Below the pieces are notes generated by a model, which was not told the DNA's origin, searched no databases, and saw nothing but the letters and a program-made list of their open reading frames with translations. DNA of 21,344 bases from a virus, in IMG/VR virus record IMGVR_UViG_3300033553_000276, positions 1-21,344 of that record; one strand, given 5' to 3'. The first letter of the stretch is position 1. The number at the start of each line of letters is the position of its first letter. Both the position numbers and the translations under genes were made by a program. This document shows, piece after piece, positions 1 through 7,878 of the stretch.

Positions 1-93
1 GACGTGAACGGCGAGAGCCTATCGCTATGGGACCAGCTGGGGCTTCTCCACTTCCGCGCGCACCATCTCGGCCGGAGCATCGAGCTCGAGTAG
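1..93 (+). CDS. C-terminal end of an upstream gene, unrecognised (5' partial)
   Basis: An open frame enters from the left edge in frame 1 and ends at TAG (91-93), giving 30 visible residues that finish with GRSIELE. There is no recognisable domain in so short a piece. A gene just upstream of the small terminase in such phages is often an HNH nuclease or a small hypothetical protein, but nothing visible here (no HNH-type cysteines) supports either. The strand matches all other genes. The reading could also be chance openness of a GC-rich frame. Confidence 0.4.
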   Translation, partial: DVNGESLSLWDQLGLLHFRAHHLGRSIELE

Positions 94-189
94 GGGTGGG
101 GGGGACCCCCCTTGCCCAACCCTCACCCGCGGGGGGCTTAGGGCCTCAAATCCTGTACAAGACATCATATTTTCCCACGGAGGTGAGCC
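94..189. promoter_or_regulatory. GC-palindromic leader before the terminase genes; possible cos or regulatory region
   Basis: This gap contains a run of seven G (98-104), one A, then six C (106-111), a near-perfect palindrome. A second G run follows at 130-136 (CGCGGGGGGC), then an AT-richer stretch (about 147-175) that runs into the small terminase ribosome site GGAGGTG (179-185). In cos-type phages the cohesive-end site normally lies just upstream of the small terminase and is GC-rich, so the position fits. No experimentally known cos sequence was recognised, and no convincing -35/-10 pair is visible. The role is therefore inferred from position only. Confidence 0.3.
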
Positions 190-627
190 ATGCCTGGAGT
201 ACCCGGTCGAGGTGGCCCGCCTCCGAAGCGCTCAAGCCAAAGACGGCGCCGGAATAAGCCCGACCAGCCGATAGAGCAGGCCCCCGGCGAACCCGTCGCA
301 GAGCCGCCCAAGCTGGTGAACGCGCGAGCTCATTCAGCCCTCGGCCGGCGGGTTTGGAAAGCGGCCCAGGAGTCAGGGCAGAACCAATTCTATGAGGCCA
401 CCGACTGGGTCGCCGTCGAGCTCCTCGTGCATTCGGTAGACGCCTATGTGAAGCAACCGCGGGCGGGCATGTTGGCGAGCATCACGTCGCTCATGTCCTC
501 GCTGCTTTTCACAGAGGGTGATCGACGCCGTGCCCGCCTAGAGCTTGAGCGCAGCACTGGGGAGGGGGAGGTGACGGAGGATGCCGCCAACCTCGACGAG
601 TATCGCCGTCGTCTCCAGTCCTGCTGA
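190..627 (+). CDS. Terminase small subunit (putative)
   Basis: A 145-residue protein that should recognise phage DNA and hand it to the large terminase for packaging. The N-terminus is basic and proline/arginine-rich (PPPKRSSQRRRRNKPD, about residues 10-25), a pattern I recognise from small terminases of actinobacterial phages. A helical middle and an acidic C-terminal part (TEGDRRRARLELERSTGEGEVTEDAA) follow. The start ATG has a strong ribosome site, GGAGGTG at 179-185, four bases upstream. The last 47 bases overlap the large terminase gene, which supports the assignment. Family membership is inferred from the N-terminal motif and from position; a DNA-binding helix-turn-helix was not demonstrated. 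Confidence 0.75.
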   Translation: MPGVPGRGGPPPKRSSQRRRRNKPDQPIEQAPGEPVAEPPKLVNARAHSALGRRVWKAAQESGQNQFYEATDWVAVELLVHSVDAYVKQPRAGMLASITSLMSSLLFTEGDRRRARLELERSTGEGEVTEDAANLDEYRRRLQSC

Positions 628-2269
628 TCGACTCGCCACTCTCCCTCCTGGAGAGCCGAAGTTCACGCTCGGCTACGAGGGGGTCAAGTGGGCACATACA
701 TGGCTCATTCAACCGAACGGGCCTCGCGCCGGGCAACCGTTCAGATGCACATTCGACCAGTTCCGCTTCCTGCTCTGGTGGTATGCCATCGACGAGTTTG
801 GCGAGTGGCTGTTTAATCATGCGGTCCGGCGGCTAGCGAAAGGCTCCGGCAAGAGTCCCTTCGCAGGCGTTCTTGCTCTAATCGAGTTCTGCGCGCCGGT
901 CAGGTTGGCGCGGTTCGATCTACGACTAGACAAAGAGGGGCGGTGCCGCGGAAAGCCTGTCGATATGCCGCTAGTGCAGATCGCGGCAACGGCTGAAAGC
1001 CAGACTATCAACACGATGCGAATGGTGAGGGCGTTTGCTCCCAAGGGCTCAGAAGTGGTCCGGGAGTTCCACCTGGACCCAGGCAAGACCAAGTACTACA
1101 AACTCCCCGAGGGGACGCTCGAAGTGATCACATCGTCAGCCACCGCGGCTGACGGGGCTGAGGGGTCCTTCACCGTCGCCGATGAAACCGAGCACTGGAA
1201 GCCCTCGAACGGTGGCGTGGAACTGGCCTCCACGCTTGAGGACAACCTGGCGAAGTCAGGATCCAGGATGCTGGAAACCTCGAACGCCTGGGTGCCCGGC
1301 GCCGAGACCGTAGCCGAAGGGACCTGGGACGCATGGGTGGCCCAGGAAGAAGGACGTACGCGCGGCGAGACGCGGATCCTGTACGATGCCCGACTCGCTC
1401 CGCCCGATACCGACATGACGGACCCCGAGAGCCTGCGCTCGGCGCTCGAGTGGATCTACGGAGACTGCGATTGGAAGCGTCCAACACCGGACGCCCCGCC
1501 CAACGTCAAACCCATCATGGAGCGCATCTGGTCGCCCAGGGCACGCCCCGATGATTCGAAGCGCAAGTACCTCAACTGGCCGACGGCGGCTTACGACGCC
1601 TGGGTGACGCTCGAGGAGTGGAAGAAGCTCACCGACTCCACTGTGGTGGTGGATCCCGAGGAGCCGGTCGTCCTCTTCTTCGACGGCTCGAAATCCAAAG
1701 ACGCGACCGCCCTTGTCGGCTGCACGATCGACGCCGGGCATGTATTCACGCTCGGCGTCTGGGAACCGGATCAGAACGACCCTCTCTCGACCGTGGACTT
1801 TGCCGACGTTGACCGCGTGGTCATGGAGACCTTCAAGAACTACCGCGTGGTCGCCTTCTTCGCCGACGTCCGGGAGTGGGAGCAATTCACACTCACCACC
1901 TGGCCCGAGCGCCACAAGGCAGACCTCAAGGTGTGGGCAGCCCCCCAAGCTCGCCCGCCTCAATCGGTCGCCTGGGACATGCGCGGCCATAGCTACGAGT
2001 TCGCCAAGGCATCCGAAGCCTGCCACGCGGAAATTGTTGAGCAGGGATTCACCCACGACGGTTACTCGGCCACCACGCGCCACATCGCCAACGCCCGCCG
2101 GCGGCCCTATCGGGACGCGGTAGCCATCGGCAAAGAATCGCCCGACTCGCCCCGAAAGATTGACGCCGCGGTCTGCGTGATCGGCGCGCGGATGGTCCGG
2201 CGGATCGTAATGGGGTCGGGCAAGAGGCTCGGCCGCTCGAAACCGACCAAGGTAATCGTCCTCAAATGA
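581..2269 (+). CDS. Terminase large subunit (ATPase and nuclease)
   Basis: The 562-residue packaging motor cuts concatemeric DNA and pumps it through the portal. The N-terminal ATPase shows a Walker A loop AKGSGKS (residues 86-92) and a Walker B FTVADETEHW (197-206) with D201-E202. The C-terminal RNase H-like nuclease shows the expected acidic residues on strands: D368 (VVLFFDGS), D429 (VVAFFADVR) and D528 (PRKIDAAV). The length is typical for this family. The ATG is preceded by GGAGGTGA (567-574). The start lies inside the small terminase gene, so translation is probably coupled. The arrangement, followed by the portal, is the canonical packaging operon. This is among the safest calls in the window. 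Confidence 0.95.
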   Translation: MPPTSTSIAVVSSPADRLATLPPGEPKFTLGYEGVKWAHTWLIQPNGPRAGQPFRCTFDQFRFLLWWYAIDEFGEWLFNHAVRRLAKGSGKSPFAGVLALIEFCAPVRLARFDLRLDKEGRCRGKPVDMPLVQIAATAESQTINTMRMVRAFAPKGSEVVREFHLDPGKTKYYKLPEGTLEVITSSATAADGAEGSFTVADETEHWKPSNGGVELASTLEDNLAKSGSRMLETSNAWVPGAETVAEGTWDAWVAQEEGRTRGETRILYDARLAPPDTDMTDPESLRSALEWIYGDCDWKRPTPDAPPNVKPIMERIWSPRARPDDSKRKYLNWPTAAYDAWVTLEEWKKLTDSTVVVDPEEPVVLFFDGSKSKDATALVGCTIDAGHVFTLGVWEPDQNDPLSTVDFADVDRVVMETFKNYRVVAFFADVREWEQFTLTTWPERHKADLKVWAAPQARPPQSVAWDMRGHSYEFAKASEACHAEIVEQGFTHDGYSATTRHIANARRRPYRDAVAIGKESPDSPRKIDAAVCVIGARMVRRIVMGSGKRLGRSKPTKVIVLK

Positions 2270-2279
2270 GGGAGGGATA

Positions 2280-3692
2280 TTGGCACTTCTAAACTTCGCC
2301 CTCCCGCGGCTTACCGTACTTTCGGGTGATGAGAACGCGACCGTGCGGGTGCTGATTGAGCAGCTCCAGTCGGTGCAGCGTACAAACGCGCTGAAGGCCG
2401 GCTATTACGACGGCAAGCAGCGCGTCCGCGACCTCGGCATCGCCATCCCGCCGCACCTCAGAACGCTTGAAGCGGTCGTGGGTTGGCCGGGAACCGTGGT
2501 CGACGTCCTCGAGGAACGCCTTGACCATAACGGCTGGGTCTTTCCTAACGCACAGGACAGCCTCAGTCTAGAGCTAATCGTAGAGGAGAACCAACTAGAC
2601 GAAGAGTTCTCCCGCGGACACCTCGACGCCCTCATCTACGGCATCGCTTTCGGCGTGGTCGGCAAAGGCAACGAGGGGGAACCCTCCACTCTCATTACCG
2701 TGGAATCGCCTACGCGTATGACCGGGATCTGGAACCGCCGAAAGCGTGCGATGGACTCTGCCCTCCTCGTGACGGTGAATGACAACGCCGAGATCGACGG
2801 CGCGACCCTCTACCTGCCCGGGCAGACGCTTGAGATGACGTACGGTCAGGGGGTATGGGAACTGGAAGACCGCAAGCCGCACAGCTTGTCGGGTATTCCT
2901 GTGGAACCCATCGTCAACCGGACTCGCTCGGGCGACATGACGGGGCGCTCGGAGATCACTCCCGCCATCCGCGCCTACACCGACAACGGCGTGCGAACGG
3001 TACTCGGCATGGAGATCGCGCGGGAGTTCTTCGCCGCCCCGCAGCGCTACATTCTGGGCGCAGAGGAATCCGCATTTCAAGACGCAGAGGGTAACCCCAA
3101 GTCCGCTTGGGAGAGCTACGTCGGCAAGGTACTCGCGCTCACGGCGAACGAAGACGGGGGCATGCCCTCGGTGGGTTCCTTCGCTGCCGGTTCCCCCGAG
3201 CCGTTCCTTCGGCAACTCCAGGGCCTCGCGCAATTGGTAGCCGCTGAGAGCGGAATGAGTGCGAGTTATCTCGGCGTAATCCAAGATAACCCCGCCTCTG
3301 CCGACGCTATCCGCGCCGCCGACGTGAGGCTAGAGAAGCGCGCCGAGCGCCGCCAGAAGAGCTTCGGCGCGGCCGAAGGGCGTCTCATGCGGAAGGCTCT
3401 GTGGATTCAGGACGGGGCTGATCCGGGAGTGACGCCTCTGCCGATCTGGAGAGACGCCGCCACACCTACGCGCTCGGCGCAGGCCCAGGAAGCAGTCGCG
3501 CTTGTGACCGCGGGCATCCTACCGGCCGACTCCGAGGTGACCTACGAGCGTATTGGATTCTCCGAGACCGACCGGCAAAGGCTCCGTCAAGATGCGCGGC
3601 GTGCTCGGGCAGGCCGCACGGTAGCGGCGCTCGCCCAGGCCGCCGACCGTGCTATCACGCCGCAGGTTGAAGAGGTTGCGGGCGAGTCGTGA
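2280..3692 (+). CDS. Portal protein, SPP1 gp6-like
   Basis: A 470-residue protein expected to form the dodecameric ring at the capsid vertex through which DNA enters and leaves. The N-terminus (residues about 20-85), with a helix, YYDGKQRVRDLGIAIPP and then VVGWPGTVVDVLEERL, is the pattern of SPP1 Gp6-like portals in actinophages. The middle contains the wing/stem core (AIRAYTDNGVRTVLGMEIAREFF, about 232-254) and a helical C-terminus rich in Arg and Ala. The start is TTG at 2280, preceded by GGGAGGGA (2269-2276); no ATG is better placed. The stop overlaps the next gene's GTG by four bases (GTGA), showing coupling. Position after the large terminase supports the call. Confidence 0.92.
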   Translation: MALLNFALPRLTVLSGDENATVRVLIEQLQSVQRTNALKAGYYDGKQRVRDLGIAIPPHLRTLEAVVGWPGTVVDVLEERLDHNGWVFPNAQDSLSLELIVEENQLDEEFSRGHLDALIYGIAFGVVGKGNEGEPSTLITVESPTRMTGIWNRRKRAMDSALLVTVNDNAEIDGATLYLPGQTLEMTYGQGVWELEDRKPHSLSGIPVEPIVNRTRSGDMTGRSEITPAIRAYTDNGVRTVLGMEIAREFFAAPQRYILGAEESAFQDAEGNPKSAWESYVGKVLALTANEDGGMPSVGSFAAGSPEPFLRQLQGLAQLVAAESGMSASYLGVIQDNPASADAIRAADVRLEKRAERRQKSFGAAEGRLMRKALWIQDGADPGVTPLPIWRDAATPTRSAQAQEAVALVTAGILPADSEVTYERIGFSETDRQRLRQDARRARAGRTVAALAQAADRAITPQVEEVAGES

Positions 3693-4378
3693 GCATCCCC
3701 TGGGAGATGATCGCGGAGCAGCTGCGCGTCACTAGCCAAATCAAGACACTCACCGCGCGGGACCTCATAAAGCTTTGGGACGTACTCGACATCGAGGATA
3801 TGACCCGCTCCTGGGCGGTACTTGAGGAAGCCCTCCGGGACATCACGGCCACCTATGGCGACATATCCGCCGCGAGCGCGATTGACTTCCTGGAATCAGC
3901 AGCAGAGGCCGCGGGCAGACCAAGCGCCGTCATTCCCATGGCCGCCGTTGCACCAGACGAGCAAGTGGGCTCGATGATGCGTTGGGGCCTTGGTCCCTTG
4001 TGGGAAGAAACCCCGCGCCCATCCATGGCGCTCAAGCGACTAGCCGGTGGGGCCGGCAGGCTTTCGCTGCAACCCGGGCGCAACACCGTCCTCGACTACG
4101 TTCGCCGGGAGAGGATTCGCTGGGCGTTCGTTCCCCAAGGCACGGCCACCTGTCCCTTCTGCCTCATGCTCGCAAGCCGTGGAGCCGTCTACCACACCGA
4201 GCAACCCAGATATCACGAATTCTGCGACTGCAGCATAACGCCGATTCACGAAGACCAAGACGTCCCGCAGGTAAACCAGGACCTCGAGGACGAATGGCGC
4301 GCCGTCACCGCCGGAGCCCGCGATCAGCGCGCCGTGTGGGGCAAGCACATCCGCGAGACGCGGGGCCTCGAAAGCTAA
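3689..4378 (+). CDS. MuF-like minor head protein
   Basis: A 229-residue protein of the kind that sits inside the head near the portal and may be injected with the DNA. A helical N-terminus (residues 1-130) is followed by a MuF-type C-terminal domain with a clear cysteine/histidine set: C155-x2-C158 (CPFC), H176, C179 and C181 (HEFCDC). This is the signature of SPP1 gp7/MuF-like head morphogenesis proteins. The GTG start overlaps the portal stop. The protein is shorter than classic MuF proteins, as is common in actinophages. A terminator lies directly after the stop codon. No protease motif was seen, so a maturation-protease role is not supported. Confidence 0.82.
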   Translation: MSIPWEMIAEQLRVTSQIKTLTARDLIKLWDVLDIEDMTRSWAVLEEALRDITATYGDISAASAIDFLESAAEAAGRPSAVIPMAAVAPDEQVGSMMRWGLGPLWEETPRPSMALKRLAGGAGRLSLQPGRNTVLDYVRRERIRWAFVPQGTATCPFCLMLASRGAVYHTEQPRYHEFCDCSITPIHEDQDVPQVNQDLEDEWRAVTAGARDQRAVWGKHIRETRGLES

Positions 4379-4399
4379 CCGCCAAGGGGCGGTCTTTTT
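4378..4399 (+). terminator. Rho-independent terminator between minor head protein and scaffold genes
   Basis: ACCGCC (4378-4383) pairs perfectly with GGCGGT (4388-4393) around an AAGG loop and is followed at once by CTTTTT (4394-4399). The hairpin begins on the last base of the stop codon of the minor head gene. It sits inside a same-strand gene series, so it may reduce, or be bypassed during, late transcription. Confidence 0.85.
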
Positions 4400-4471
4400 A
4401 TACATCCCCCTCCTTAATCGCTCGGCTAGTTGCCGCTGCGATGCAAACCACCTCAAGAGAGGACGACCATC

Positions 4472-4987
4472 ATGGCAGAGGAAGCCCAAGCGGGCCCCGA
4501 AACCGGTGAAGAGCAACCAGAAAACCACGAACCGGAGTTCGAGGGCGAGTTCGACCCCGAACGCGCCAAGCGCACCATCGGCAACTTGCGCGCCACCGAA
4601 AAGCAGCTCAAGGCTCAGGTAGCCGAGTTGGTCAAGAAGGCGCAGAAGCTGGACGAACTCGAGGAAGCCGAAAAGACCGAGCAAGAGCGGCTCACCGAAC
4701 AACTGAACCAAGCGACCGAGAAGCTGCAAGCGCTCGAGCGGCAATCCCTCAGAAACCGCATCGCCCTGGAAAAGGGCGTTCCCGCGCAACTGGCAAGCCG
4801 CTTGCAGGGCGAGACCGAGGAGGAACTGGCCGCTGACGCCGATGCGCTGCTATCGCTTGTCACCTCGGAGCAGCACGAACCGTCCCCTCCCCGGGCCTCG
4901 CCCCGGCAGGGAACGCGAGAAACGCCCGCTCTCAACGACGACGATCCTCTGCTCCGCGACCTGAAGTCAAAGCTAGGCATTCAATAG
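4472..4987 (+). CDS. Capsid scaffolding protein
   Basis: A 171-residue, strongly acidic and coiled-coil protein expected to guide capsid assembly and then leave the prohead. After an acidic N-terminus (AEEAQAGPETGEEQPENHEPE) comes a long charged helix (about residues 30-95) with Lys/Glu/Leu heptads. The C-terminus ends in DDDPLLRDLKSKLGIQ, a short basic/amphipathic helix of the sort that binds capsid subunits in scaffolds. The open frame extends upstream to 4430, but the ATG at 4472 has AGAGAGGA (4456-4463) eight bases away, so it was chosen. The position directly before the major capsid gene is diagnostic. The family name is inferred from composition and order, not from a catalytic motif. 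Confidence 0.85.
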   Translation: MAEEAQAGPETGEEQPENHEPEFEGEFDPERAKRTIGNLRATEKQLKAQVAELVKKAQKLDELEEAEKTEQERLTEQLNQATEKLQALERQSLRNRIALEKGVPAQLASRLQGETEEELAADADALLSLVTSEQHEPSPPRASPRQGTRETPALNDDDPLLRDLKSKLGIQ

Positions 4988-4999
4988 AAAGGAGTGGTT

Positions 5000-5965
5000 G
5001 TGGCTATTACCGCTGCGTCCACCATCAGCGACTTTTCAGGCTTTCTAAACGAACAACAGTCCGCTGCTATTTTCGAACGCGCGCGCCGGATCTCGGCCGT
5101 GCAACGACTCACGCCTCAGATCCCCCTCGGCGCCAACGGCGTGGATATCCCGGTAGTTACCGGGAAGCTCTCCGCCGGGTGGGTTTCCGAGGGCACGGCA
5201 AAGCCCGCGTCTAAGGGCTCGATGGCCCTGAAGACCATTTCCCCGAAGAAGATCGCGGCCATCGCTGTGGTCTCCGCTGAGGTAGTCCGCTCGAACCCCG
5301 GCGGCTACATGGATCAAATCCGACCGGAGATGGCGGAAGCCTTCGCGGACGCGTTTGACCGCGCTGCTCTCCGTGACGAAGGCCCCGACGGCACCGCCAG
5401 TGGCGGCCCCTTCGCCACCTGGGTCGGCCAGACGACCAAGGCCGTCGAGTTCGGCACCGGCACCAACCTGTACGCCGACCTGATCGCGGGTGGTAAGTTG
5501 CTCGCCGCCGACGAGAAGAATCTCCAGGGGTTCGCCTTCGCCCGCCGGGTGGAGTGGGACTTCCTGGATGTTCTGGACCTGAACGAGCGACCGATCTTCA
5601 TCGACAGCCCACTGGACGACACCACCACGGCGCTGTTCGAGACCAACCAGAATATGCCAGCGCGCGCCGGGCGGCTTCTGAAGCGCCCCGTGTGGATGGC
5701 CGATGGCGTAGGCGAGGCCATTCCCGCCGGTCTGTCCACCACCTACATCCAGGGCTACGGCGGCGAGTGGGACCAGTGCCGTTGGGGCGTCGTCGGGGGC
5801 ATTAGCTACAAGGTGTCCACCGAGGCGACCGTGACCATCAACGGGACCCTGGTCAGCCTCTTCGAGAACAACCTCGTAGCGGTCCTGGGCGAGGCCGAGT
5901 ACGGCTTCCTCTGTAACGATACCGCAGCGTTCGTCGAGTACACCGAAACCACGCCGGCAGTTTAG
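5000..5965 (+). CDS. Major capsid protein, HK97 fold
   Basis: A 321-residue protein that builds the icosahedral shell. Visible family features are the N-terminal arm followed by VTGKLSAGWVSEGTAKPASK (about residues 50-69), the strand-rich segment KTISPKKIAAIAVVSAEVVR with the following spine helix YMDQIRPEMAEAFADAFDRA, and the later ALFETNQNMPARAGRLLKRP region. The size is usual for HK97-type capsid subunits that use a separate scaffold rather than a fused delta domain. GTG at 5000 was chosen over the in-frame GTG at 4994 because the ribosome site AAAGGAG (4988-4994) would overlap the latter. The gene directly follows the scaffold gene. Confidence 0.93.
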   Translation: MAITAASTISDFSGFLNEQQSAAIFERARRISAVQRLTPQIPLGANGVDIPVVTGKLSAGWVSEGTAKPASKGSMALKTISPKKIAAIAVVSAEVVRSNPGGYMDQIRPEMAEAFADAFDRAALRDEGPDGTASGGPFATWVGQTTKAVEFGTGTNLYADLIAGGKLLAADEKNLQGFAFARRVEWDFLDVLDLNERPIFIDSPLDDTTTALFETNQNMPARAGRLLKRPVWMADGVGEAIPAGLSTTYIQGYGGEWDQCRWGVVGGISYKVSTEATVTINGTLVSLFENNLVAVLGEAEYGFLCNDTAAFVEYTETTPAV

Positions 5966-5976
5966 GCGGATGACTC

Positions 5977-6120
5977 ATGTCTAAGAAAGACGAACAGCCC
6001 AAAACCGTGATCATGGTGAGCACCCACGGCACCAAGGTCACGGTGGATGAGGACCTCGCCGCGAAGCTCGGCGGCGGCTTCAAACCTATCAAGAAGGCCA
6101 AGGCCGAGTCCAATAGCTAA
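5977..6120 (+). CDS. Small conserved-looking protein after the capsid gene, unknown function
   Basis: A 47-residue frame (begins MSKKDEQPKTVIMVS, ends KAKAESNS) fills the gap between the capsid and connector genes. It has a predicted beta pair (TVIMVSTHGTKVTVDEDLAAKL) and a lysine-rich tail (FKPIKKAKAE). Small proteins at this position, with a strand, a KL/GF motif and a basic tail, occur in many actinophage genomes and are usually left as hypothetical. They could cement or line the head-tail junction, but that is a guess. The ribosome site is weak (GGCGGA near 5967-5972). Codon use matches its neighbours and the stop lies only ten bases before the next gene. Confidence 0.7.
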   Translation: MSKKDEQPKTVIMVSTHGTKVTVDEDLAAKLGGGFKPIKKAKAESNS

Positions 6121-6130
6121 GGAGTAACCC

Positions 6131-6550
6131 GTGAGCCTCCCCTCCCTCGCCACCGCCCAGGACTTCGAGACGCGCTACGGCGCCTCTGTGGACGACGCTG
6201 CTCGTCTTCAGGCTTTGCTCGACGATGCCTCGGCGCTGGCGCGGCAGGTAGCCGGCTCCGACTACGTCGGGGCCGGCGGCAGCCTGGAAGCCGTGCCGCA
6301 GACCATTGTCGCCGTTGTCTGTCAGTCGGTCCGCCGGGCATACGACAATGCCGAGGGCATGATTGGCGAGAACATTGGTGACTACAGCTACCGTTTGGCC
6401 GATGCGCGGGCAGAAGGTGTCTACCTGACAGAGACAGAAGAACGGCGCATTAAGAACGCGGCGGGCAAGGTGTCGCCGACTGCTTTCTCGGTGTCTACCT
6501 ACGGGCCGGTCGGCTACCTTGGCACGACTGAGGATACGGACTGGTCGTGA
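6131..6550 (+). CDS. Head-tail connector protein (gp6/gp15-like adaptor)
   Basis: A 139-residue, mainly helical protein expected to dock under the portal as the first connector ring. The N-terminal DFETRYGAS...ARLQALLDDASALARQVAG and IVAVVCQSVRRAYDN segments match the helix pattern of gp6-like adaptors. The C-terminal region (KVSPTAFSVSTYGPVGY) resembles the extended arm of this family. The start GTG at 6131 follows AAGGAG (6119-6124). The stop overlaps the next GTG by four bases. The family identification rests on helix pattern plus position between capsid and stopper genes. Confidence 0.8.
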   Translation: MSLPSLATAQDFETRYGASVDDAARLQALLDDASALARQVAGSDYVGAGGSLEAVPQTIVAVVCQSVRRAYDNAEGMIGENIGDYSYRLADARAEGVYLTETEERRIKNAAGKVSPTAFSVSTYGPVGYLGTTEDTDWS

Positions 6551-6939
6551 GTCTTTCTCCACACAGACTCCCTCAACTGCGCCGGCAGACCGAAGTCCAC
6601 ATGCAGGACACCTGCGTGATCGTCACTCAGACGGCAGGCACCCGCGACACCCTCGGCCGCACGACGACCACTCCAACCGACACCACTACAAAGTGTCGCT
6701 TCGACCCCCGCGGCCGCTCCAGCGTCGCCGGGGAGGAGCGCACCGGCAGCTACACTGTCACCGAGGCAGATGCTCTGGTGCATTTGCCATACGGCACGCA
6801 GGTGGCGCTCGCAGATCAGATCCGCATCACTCACCGTTTCGGCGAGTTGTTGGCCCCGCCCCTCGTCTACGAGGTAGCGGGACCCGCGGAGTTGGGCGCG
6901 CTTGATACCGCCGTCGTGCTGAATCAGGTGTCGACGTGA
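6547..6939 (+). CDS. Head closure / head-tail stopper protein (putative)
   Basis: A 130-residue, mostly beta protein in the position of the SPP1 gp16-like stopper, which closes the filled head below the adaptor ring. Visible features are a beta-rich core after residue 18 (MQDTCVIVTQTAG), a loop CRFDPRGR, and the strand series TGSYTVTEADALVHLPYGTQVALADQIRI, which matches the small OB-like fold of this group. It overlaps the upstream connector gene (GTGA) and the downstream gene (GTGA at 6936), so translation is coupled on both sides. Motif support is modest; order supports the call more than sequence. Confidence 0.72.
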   Translation: MSLSPHRLPQLRRQTEVHMQDTCVIVTQTAGTRDTLGRTTTTPTDTTTKCRFDPRGRSSVAGEERTGSYTVTEADALVHLPYGTQVALADQIRITHRFGELLAPPLVYEVAGPAELGALDTAVVLNQVST

Positions 6940-7415
6940 GCCGTACTCTTGGTGGCAACGTGCGTGGCCTGGATAAGCTGACGCGCAAGCTAAGCGCCCT
7001 CGCCAGCCTGGACCGAGGCAAAGTGCTTCGGCAGGCGGAAAAAGCGGCGCTCGAGGTGCTGGCCGATGAAGCGGACGCCGTTCTCCGCATGGACGGCCAC
7101 GCCGAGACCGAAGACCTCCGCCAAGAGACCGCGGACATGATCGGCAACTGGGAGGTCACCGAGCACCGCAAGAGCTCACGCCTCAGCAACGGCTCTCCAC
7201 AAGCTAAGCACCACGAGTTCGGCACCGGGGTCCACAACCCCTACGGCGGACGCAGCGAAGAGTGGGAATACAAGGGCGCGGACGGCAGGTTTCACCGCAC
7301 CGAAGGCATCACCCCTGTGGCTCCGCTTCGTCGCGCCGCTGACGCGAACGAGGGCAAGATTGCAGGTGCGGCGGCCAAGGAATTGAAAGCCGCAATCAAG
7401 AGGATCGTCCGGTGA
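6936..7415 (+). CDS. HK97 gp10-like head-tail joining protein
   Basis: A 159-residue protein with the family hallmarks of HK97 gp10-like minor tail/completion proteins: a helical N-terminus (LDKLTRKLSALASLDRGKV), the central KHHEFGTG motif (about residues 91-98), and a proline-containing block TPVAPLRRAADANEGKI before a final helix. These proteins act at the head-tail interface or tail end during joining. The GTG start overlaps the previous stop, and its own stop overlaps the next GTG (7412). It carries a somewhat longer insert (residues about 98-125) than the shortest members. Confidence is high for the family, moderate for its exact role. Confidence 0.85.
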   Translation: MSRTLGGNVRGLDKLTRKLSALASLDRGKVLRQAEKAALEVLADEADAVLRMDGHAETEDLRQETADMIGNWEVTEHRKSSRLSNGSPQAKHHEFGTGVHNPYGGRSEEWEYKGADGRFHRTEGITPVAPLRRAADANEGKIAGAAAKELKAAIKRIVR

Positions 7416-7801
7416 GTACGGCCCACGAGAACATCACCACGTATCTGAAGACCGTCACCGCGATCACCGACATCGTGGGCGCGAAGATAATGACCCCCGA
7501 CCTCGAGCAGGGCACCACGCCTCCCGCCCTTAACTTCTGGCGTGTGACCAACACCGCACTCCACGTGAGAAGCATCGTCCAACCCCGCTATCAGTTCGAC
7601 TGCTGGGCGCTTGACCCGCTGAACGCGGAGAAGCTAGGCGACGCGGTCAAGGGAGCGATCGAGGGCTACCACGGCCTCATGGGCTCCATGCACGTAGTTT
7701 CCTTGGTACTCACCGCCATGGGCCCCCGCCAAGATCCGGTGACGGGTCACTACCGCACCATCGTCGATGTAAGACTCCACTACGACGAGCCGGCGCCCTA
7801 G
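7412..7801 (+). CDS. Tail terminator protein, DUF3168-like
   Basis: A 129-residue protein expected to cap the finished tail tube and bind the head. The N-terminus (YLKTVTAITDIVGAKI) and the beta-rich body with VQPRYQFDCWALDPLNAEKLGDAVKGAIEG, then a strand that ends YRTIVDVRLHYDEPAP, fit the tail terminator fold (lambda gpU/SPP1 gp17 type, DUF3168). It is the last gene of a block of four coupled frames (6131-7801). A terminator hairpin begins 24 bases after the stop. The role is inferred from order and fold pattern. Confidence 0.82.
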   Translation: MSTAHENITTYLKTVTAITDIVGAKIMTPDLEQGTTPPALNFWRVTNTALHVRSIVQPRYQFDCWALDPLNAEKLGDAVKGAIEGYHGLMGSMHVVSLVLTAMGPRQDPVTGHYRTIVDVRLHYDEPAP

Positions 7802-7825
7802 CCGGTCAGTCACCGCCCTTTCACC

Positions 7826-7854
7826 AAGGACCGCTCTAGGCGGTCCTTTCTCTT
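7826..7854 (+). terminator. Rho-independent terminator before the tail tube region
   Basis: AAGGACCGC (7826-7834) is the exact complement of GCGGTCCTT (7840-7848), with a five-base loop TCTAG. It is followed by a pyrimidine-rich, T-containing run (TCTCTT). Nine base pairs with a mixed C/T tail make a good intrinsic terminator, weaker than the one at 4378 for lack of a pure T run. Confidence 0.75.
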
Positions 7855-7878
7855 GCCAAAGACCTGGAGGTGATCCGT

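Noticed and set aside
146-176. AT-richer stretch before the small terminase as a sigma-70 type promoter
   Set aside because: CATATT resembles a -10 box, but no acceptable -35 box lies 16-18 bases upstream; too weak to list as a promoter.
4430-4471. Upstream TTG start of the scaffold gene
   Set aside because: No ribosome site, close after the terminator, and codons up to 4471 look unlike coding sequence; ATG 4472 has AGAGAGGA.
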